Assembly (NCBI GenBank): GCA_021186555.1
Contig: JAJKFL010000005.1
Span: 27,468,635-27,532,634 of the forward strand
Length of the DNA stretch: 64,000 nucleotides
Direction: 5' to 3'
Origin: Reticulitermes speratus
Taxonomy: Eukaryota; Arthropoda; Insecta; Blattodea; Rhinotermitidae
The position numbers and the translations under genes were made by a program. This document shows positions 57,833 to 64,000 of the stretch, piece after piece (the stretch's first letter is position 1; each line of letters starts with the position of its first letter). Under the pieces are notes generated by a model. The model was not told where the DNA came from and ran no database searches. It worked only from the letters and a program-made list of their open reading frames with translations.

Positions 57833-58516
57833 AGACACATCAGATTTGTTTTTCTTCTTATTATATCAACAAATGCATCACATCAAATACATATAAATAG
57901 TCAAGGCATTACTCCAACATGTTTCAGTAATTATAATGTTTCATAACCTGTAGAAGTAGATACATAAGTGCATTTTGAACACATAAAATTAAGCTTAAAA
58001 TATAGTTAAAAACATTTCTTATCCAGTACATAAAATTTTGTACATAATAAAATTATAATTGCAGTAGCTGGCAATTAAGTTCCTCTTATATATTCAAGCA
58101 TCTGGTGGGGTTCTGAGTCCAAGTGGACCATGTCCCTGTGGACTCAGAACCCTACCAAATGCCTCAATTATAAGGCCACAACTAAAGAACTTAATCGCCA
58201 GTTACTACGATTATAATTTCTTATGTACCAAATTTTATGTATTGGATAAGGAAGGTTTTTAACTATACTTTAAGCTTAATTTTATGAGTTCAAAATGCAC
58301 ATATATATCCACTACTACAGGTTATGAAATATTATAAATACCATTTGCAGTTGGTTTTAACATTGGCACATTGTACTCCTGATGATGATAGTATATTTTT
58401 ACCAAAACATGTCAGACTAATGTCTCTACCATTTATATGTATTTGATGTGGTGCATTTGTTGTTATAATAAAAGACAAAATGATCCAAAATGAACAATTT
58501 TAAAAGACACATCAGA
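57833..58516. mobile_element. ~660-bp foldback element with 12-bp direct repeats
   Basis: The left arm (about 57,850-58,125) and right arm (about 58,130-58,480) are inverted copies: ATCACATCAAATACATATAA against TTATATGTATTTGATGTGGT, TAAAATTAAGCTTAAAATAT against ATACTTTAAGCTTAATTTTA, and GGGGTTCTGAGTCCA against TGGACTCAGAACCC near the centre. The right arm has an extra ~65 bp including the CTGATGATG..AAACATGTC motif. AGACACATCAGA occurs at 57,833-57,844 and 58,505-58,516, just outside the arms, as an apparent target-site duplication. There is no coding frame. Confidence 0.8.
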
Positions 58517-59124
58517 GTTTGACAGCTCTTGATTCATAGTTCCGGTACGTACAAACAGTAAAATGTAAATCCGTTTCTCTCTTTTAATAGGCAATTTCAA
58601 ATGCTTATTCAAATGTCAGGAATAAGAAGATCTGAACTATGCAGTCCTTACCACAAGGCATACAACCTGTTTTCCTGAGCCATTGTCAGGTAGTCACCTT
58701 CAGTACACTTAGTACTAGAGGTCCCTGTTCATTACTTATACTTAGCACTGCAATTACATGCAGAGGTTAAGAATGGTTGGAGCTATGCCTTCACTACCCC
58801 TATATGACTTCATGACATGCACAGAGACAACTTCACTTTTTACTTTACAGTAATTATGAGACACTTAAGTATACTAAAGGTAACTCCATGATAATGGCAA
58901 TAAAATGGGTTGAAACATGTTATGGTAGAACTAACTACATATATTTATTAAAGTTGTATACTGGTTCTTCAGTAAATATCTGAGACTGAATCACTTAACA
59001 GGATGCCTCCCTATTAAGTTTGTTAAACAATGCTGAAAAAAGTCTTTGTGTAACATTTACCCCTTCACAAGATAATTCCATACTCAGAATGGAATAGCAG
59101 TTTTCTGAATTGGTGCTTCTTTTA

Positions 59125-59159
<35 letters not shown>

Positions 59160-60435
59160 CAGAAAATGCTTAAACTGACCAGATGAGAAACATTTTGATT
59201 TCGGTTCTAAACCTCTCATGATAGCAAACTTTCAATGTACATCATCTATCTATCTTTAGAGAAAACCAGATTTTGTCTCCAAATAAAGTATGGTGTAAAT
59301 AGCCATAAGAAATCCAACCTTCGGAAATGGAAGATAATGGACTGTGAATAAACACTGCCTTCTGGCCTACCACAGCACAGCTACTGAGGATTAATTCTGC
59401 ACAGCTGGCTGTCAAAAAATTTTTCCTAACTAAATGAAATTCTGGATCAGAGATTGGGATCAACAACTTAAAACACTCCCTCCACCAACGAGCGAATTAA
59501 TATTTTGTGCATATTCATACACATCACCACCTGCCACATGTCAATGAATGTTATGAAACTTGTTCATATTCTCTTTCAGTAGAGAATGGTAACAGGTCAT
59601 ATCTGTATCTTCCATCATATATACAGCTGAAATAAATCTGTTATAAGAAATAGAAACTTTTATGATGCTGTAAACAAATACTGTGGCATAAAACATGACA
59701 AATGGAGCAGAAACATATCCATCGTTGTCTTGATCCTCTGGTGCTTTATCTTCTTTTCTTCTGGTGGAAGCCACAAGTAGGTCTCAGTGAAACTTCTAAG
59801 GTATCTTAAGTTCCAAACAATTATAAATACTAAATAAAGGATTCAAACATATTTTGATCTTAATCTCCCGATACTGTTATTACAAGTTTATGTTCTTCAC
59901 ACTGTAAACACACACATACACACACACACACACTCATTCAGACACATACACTAGAAGTACTTCACTGTTCTACAAGATTTGGAACGGGCACTGGTTGAAA
60001 GTTATGTGCATACTTCACATACAATAAGAAAATGCCACCAAAATTAAATGTTTAAATCCTTGCAGATTTAGTCAGGTTCAAAACTGTCAAAAGCACGTCA
60101 TCTTCTGAAAAGAATAACCTCACTTGGTCAGTAAGTTCTAAGAACTGCCATTAACGCAGTTGTGGGAAAGGAGGGGTACTTTTGGCAATCAATTTGCAAA
60201 TGTATAAAAAGAACTCTGTACCTGCCAAGACAATGACACGGAATGAGTAAGGGATTTGTAATAAATTGTCTGGCAGTCCACAAACTTGGTTCGCCACATT
60301 TTACAATTTTCACTTCTAATGGGTTCCTTGGCAAGAGAAGTTTTGCACAAATCTGAGAAGCTAGTAGAAAGTGTTGAGCGTTTGTTATCACTCGGCGGCA
60401 AGTGACTCGTCGCTGGACACTAGCCTGTGAGTTTG
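58517..60435 (-). other. gustavus/SPSB 3' flank, probable 3' UTR, with CA repeats
   Basis: DNA downstream of the gustavus stop codon. Some of it is presumably 3' UTR, but the poly(A) site cannot be fixed. It contains a pure (CA)n tract of about 32 bases at 59,128-59,159 and a shorter one at 59,909-59,932. A minus-strand frame at 59,541-59,774 has a hydrophobic stretch but opens with GTG and has no recognised relative. Confidence 0.45.
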
Positions 60436-60575
60436 TTATCTGCGATCCTGGTACAGGAGGTAAACCTTCATTGGCTGAGGCAGATTCAGGTTTGTGATGC
60501 GTTCCTCCAATTGGTGCTTGCCTATACGTTGCCGTATGACCCGCCTACACAAATCCATCAATGGCAGGGGCTCAG
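60436..60575 (-). CDS. gus: gustavus/SPSB terminal exon (SOCS box)
   Basis: The last coding exon: 2 bases completing a split Pro codon, then 45 codons and TAA at 60,438-60,436. The translation EPLPLMDLCRRVIRQ, RIGKHQLEERITNLNLP and MKVYLLYQDRR is the end of SPRY and the SOCS box of the SPSB/gustavus family, which binds Elongin B/C (BC-box) and Cullin-5 to form a ubiquitin ligase. The acceptor is ACTTTCCGCAG ending at 60,576. Joining to the 63,030 donor restores GGLDPEPLPLMDLCRR exactly as in the family. In Drosophila gustavus binds Vasa and acts in germ plasm formation; that role here is by homology only. Confidence 0.93.
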
Positions 60576-63029
60576 CTGCGGAAAGTAAAGGCAGTGTCAC
60601 ACACCGGACCACAAGTTGTTCAGTTTCAGTTACTGCATAACTGAACAGGCATTTGGTACAGTAAGAAAACTTACAGGTACTATGTTTGTGGGTACACAAA
60701 ATGTAAAGAAACCACTCTGAGGCCTAGACACAAATGGACAGAGAATATGAAAACATATGTTAATTACATAACAGGCATATGAAATTTTGCTTAGTATGTA
60801 ATCACCACACTGTTCTTCTCCAAAGTCTACACCTACCACCACTTCAAGATATCCCCCCCACAAAACACAATACAAACACAGTGAAACAAGACCCCAGTTA
60901 ACTTTTTTCCACCTATGATGTTGGAATAATTTAGTGTCAAATTTCTTTACCCATATCATTATAACATATGTGTCACCTACCTCTTAATGTTTCCTACTTA
61001 AAGGATTTCCCCACCTAAGAAGCATAACAGGTTCATGATGAAACAAATTTTCACCCTTTTACTATATTTCTCACAACAAAATCTTAAACAATTCGCCCAA
61101 TCTTAAACAATTCGCCTAAGTTTCCTTCCATTCATTCAATGTGTTGCAAAGACAGAAGTGACGAAATGACCCTATCAGTTCCAAAAGGTTGCTTTCCCAC
61201 AGCATGACATATGTGGCTTACTTGTCTTTACAACACTGGTACCACAAACACCTGCATCAGGTTCAAATTTCTGACATTAAGCACTTGTAGGGCAAATAGA
61301 TAATGAATTGGAAAGGTTATTGAAGTGGATCATGCTCAATCTGAGGTGCTATTCTGGCTACTTGCCTGAAGAGACTGACAGAAACCATAAAATGTTTGGT
61401 TTATTAGTTGCATTTCAAATATATTTCTTTAGTTGTGCCTGGTAACATCAAGATTTTGCCAGTTTATTATGATCTGAAAGGTTATTGTCTTACCATGTTA
61501 TTTACAGCCTATCAATCCTATATTTAATCTCATTCTTGCTCTCCCCTCAACCTCACTTCTGCTTTCGTTGCCTCGTTTTCCCATTTACATGTAATCTTGT
61601 ATGCAAGAGTGCCTACATTTCTCTGTTCAGTGGCATTTTTGGTAGTATCTTCCTCAATGCTATTTCCTTGTTGATATGCAAAAACCATAAAAAACACAGC
61701 CAGGATAACTTACTTCCAAGCCAAGATCTGAAACCTGAGACTTCCTACAGGATATATTACTAATATGGGAAAATGTTGGTACTAAATTATTCTAATGTCT
61801 CACACAGTAAACTGTCTTAAGTAGTGTTGTCTTCAACATATTCTGATTAACTTTTTCTTGTATATGACAAGACTCTTCTAACACTGAATTATTAAGGGTG
61901 GCACAAAAAGCTGCAGGCTTTCTTTTGAAAATATCAGCAGCATAATGCAGAATCACTAATCATCAACCTTTATCTGCCTTGCTTAAATGCCCATTGTAAA
62001 TGACCATTTAAATTTCTGGTACATTTTGACTCTCACTGTACATTCAAGGACAGTGTGGAGTCACTTTTACAATTTATGATTTCAAACTTGCTGCCTCTAG
62101 CTGGTGAATTTTTAAATATGGTTTTGTTGTATTTCTGAAGCTGAGTATTGAAAGAAACCTTCCCCATGAAGGTGTGAAGCAGGCAGTTGACTGTTTTATT
62201 AACAGTGTCTGCAAACTTTTCAGGCCTCAAAACTTTCAAGTTTCAAGAGACATGAGAAGCCTGAGGACTGTATTTTGGAGCCTATATTTAACCCAGTATG
62301 TGGGGAGGAACTTGTAGGGACTGAATATATAAGTTACACCTTGTCAAGGGCCAGAGAGACAGGGTGTACAAGAATACAGCCTACACAAAAGTTCTAATAA
62401 TATTGACAACAAATATCAGTATTCATCATCAGTTCACTAGTGGAAACAGAAAACATCTCGCTAAATAAGTATGTAACAAAGAAGATTCATGCAACATTTG
62501 CTGCAGCACACTACCGATGAAGCCTGTAAGGACCGGCATATGGATCCCTAGACCAGTGAGCATTACAACTTAAAGACCAGTTAATGGTCTCTTAGGGTGG
62601 TAAAGGCTAAGTAATACTCAATTTCTGGACACAAGTTTCTCACTTCAGATGATAAACAGAGGTACCCATTCAGATGGCTCTGGACTTTGTCCAACATCTA
62701 CTATTTAAAACAGAATACAATGTTGTCAAAATCATGTATGTTTGCATGGAAATGTGGGGCTGCAAATCTGGTATTTTAAAAAGAACACAGCATTTCAGAA
62801 AATGGATCTTTTTCTGTCCTCAGGTGACGTGAGGAAGTGCCACCCTACCTCCACAACAGAGGATGGACACAGATCCCATGTCTGAAAATTGTGTTCTATT
62901 CAGGAAACTAGACAATGGCTTACATCCAGAAACTTATTCATTTTACATGCAACATACAATCATCAGAACTCTTCAGAATTCATCGACCAGCACGATAAAA
63001 ATAAACACCATCTGCGATGTAATACTTAC
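60576..63029 (-). other. gustavus/SPSB last intron (2,454 bp)
   Basis: GT-AG intron: donor C|GTAAGTAT at 63,029 and acceptor CCGCAG|CT at 60,576. Phase 1 (one base before, two after). I see no further exon or gene inside it. Frames up to 109 codons (for example 60,630-60,959 minus) lack known signatures. Confidence 0.88.
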
Positions 63030-63188
63030 GATCTAAGCCTCCTATATATTTCATTGTGATTTCACAGTGACCCCAAACTGCGCTTACAATAGGGTACAAC
63101 TTCCGACCTTTGAGTCCACGGAATGCAACGCCTAGATACTGACCATCCACCACGAATGACAAAGTGCCATCATCCATATCCAATACAA
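63030..63188 (-). CDS. gus: gustavus/SPSB internal exon (C-terminal SPRY)
   Basis: A 159-bp exon encoding [40 protein letters not shown] and [13 protein letters not shown], the highly conserved second half of the SPRY (B30.2) domain of SPSB proteins, which recognises a (D/E)-(I/L)-N-N-N motif in substrates such as Vasa. The acceptor TTCCGGCTTTCAG ends at 63,189; the donor is GATC|GTAAGTAT. Both ends are phase 1, so the exon keeps frame with the terminal exon. The exons for the N-terminus and first half of SPRY must lie above 64,000; I found none in 63,189-64,000. Confidence 0.94.
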
Positions 63189-63647
63189 CTGAAAGCCGGA
63201 ATAAACATACATGTAGTGTTAACAAGTGTAATAACTTCTTGATAAGCCACATACTGATAACAGCTGGTGACAAATATAAACCAAAATGACGGAAACTTGA
63301 GATATATTATGGCTCTGCTGTACCACAATACACATTTACTTATTAATCCTGAATTTGCGGTATCATATGCTTTTATGTGAACAGAACTGTACCCACATAA
63401 ATGTTGAAATTTCACCTGTATTTTCAGGGAACAGGGGATTTCATATCTACAGGACAGACAGGTGGATTTTATTTGTATGAAACAAAAGATTATAAATATC
63501 CTGGCATTACTGGGCTGGTGACCATATTTTAACTAAGGACAACAGTATTAATACTGAGAAAAGGCAACACTTCGCTAACTCGATCACACTGACGTGCCAC
63601 TACAATAATATAATGTAAACCAAAGCTAAAAAACACAAGGTATTAGA
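63189..63647 (-). other. gustavus/SPSB upstream intron (part)
   Basis: No coding exon recognised. Since the gene continues beyond the window, this is most likely intron. Confidence 0.7.
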
Positions 63648-64000
63648 GTAAAAGCTGTGTTATCTGGCACTGGATGATCCAGAAAGCTCTAACAACCAGA
63701 AATTGACTAAGAGGCTATAACATTTAACTATTCCATCAACTGGCAGCACCAGACACCAATTACAAAGAGTTCAGTCATTAATTATTTGTCTTGTTGGGTT
63801 TTTTTACATTATATATACACCCATGTTACATACACAACAATGAAAAGGAATAGAAAGTTTGGTAGGAAAACAGGATAGGATACAGAGTGACAAATGAAAT
63901 GGTTCGTCTTGTCCATGATGTTTAGTTACACTACATATACATTAGGTATAACATTCTAGTACCTAGAAAACTGTGATACCAACAACCTTGTGGTCCAAAA
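63648..64000 (+). mobile_element. Dispersed repeat R2, pogo/Tigger-like, copy 2 (cut by window end)
   Basis: Matches 49,309-49,648 in order: GTAAAAGCTGTGTTATCTGG, then CACTGGATGATCCAGAAAGC, the CATTAATTA segment, the GGATACAGAGTGACAAATGA segment, and a CAACCTTGTGGTCC ending. It lies in the presumed gustavus intron and runs to the window edge. Confidence 0.55.

Noticed and set aside
59541..59774. 77-codon minus-strand frame with a hydrophobic segment, possible small membrane protein or alternative last exon
   Set aside because: It opens with GTG, has an in-frame TGA just upstream, no convincing acceptor, and I recognise no relative.
60630..60959. 109-codon minus-strand frame in the gustavus intron
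   Set aside because: It lies immediately upstream of the terminal exon within the intron, overlaps the region needed for splicing, and has no family signature.

Overview
The window comes from an animal genome, most likely an insect. The two recognisable host genes, gustavus/SPSB and GSKIP, are metazoan, and the intron structure, CR1-type retroelement, hAT/ZBED5-like transposase relic, tRNA-SINE relic and AT-rich single-copy DNA fit a repeat-rich insect. Similarity of the retroelement proteins to those I know from cockroaches, termites and orthopterans suggests a polyneopteran; this is inference, not a species call. No prokaryotic features are present.

Bases 1 to about 42,060 are one large GC-rich satellite domain built from ribosomal DNA spacer sequence. 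The recurring order, read in the 18S sense, is: ~50-bp subrepeats, then a unique spacer block (external transcribed spacer, ETS-like), then a truncated degenerate 5' end of 18S rRNA, then 76-bp subrepeats of type A, then long arrays of 76-bp subrepeats of type B. Four 18S 5' fragments are visible (two of ~66 nt on +, two of ~172 nt on -). The array runs forward from 1 to 3,738 and 5,013 to ~14,845, is inverted at 3,739-4,107 and from ~14,846 to ~41,060, and carries two palindromic inversion junctions. Bases 5,013-8,680 repeat 1-3,667 with only a handful of differences. Between 15 and 29.5 kb there are higher-order duplications, including three copies of a segment with the same ~620-bp retroelement-bearing insertion. 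Hundreds of open frames in this region are by-products of a 76-bp period and I do not treat them as genes.

A nearly complete ~5.0-kb CR1-type non-LTR retrotransposon (32,862-37,877, minus strand) is inserted in the array. ORF2 (endonuclease plus reverse transcriptase) is open with its catalytic residues. ORF1 (2A-like motif, PHD-type finger, coiled coil, SGNH esterase) carries one nonsense codon and one frameshift. ORF2 lies in the same frame as the end of ORF1, separated by a single TGA.

From about 42,060 to the end the DNA is AT-rich and single-copy in character. It holds an unrecognised open frame (42,058-42,378), a ~63-bp minisatellite, a hAT/ZBED5-like transposase relic (43.7-44.4 kb), a decayed tRNA-SINE (45.2 kb), a single-exon GSKIP coding sequence (47,471-47,848, +), several retroelement tails, a decayed reverse transcriptase (52.5-52.85 kb), pogo/Tigger-like repeat copies, and three long hairpin or foldback structures. 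At the right end, the last two coding exons of a gustavus/SPSB gene lie on the minus strand (63,188-63,030 and 60,575-60,436); the rest of that gene lies beyond the window.
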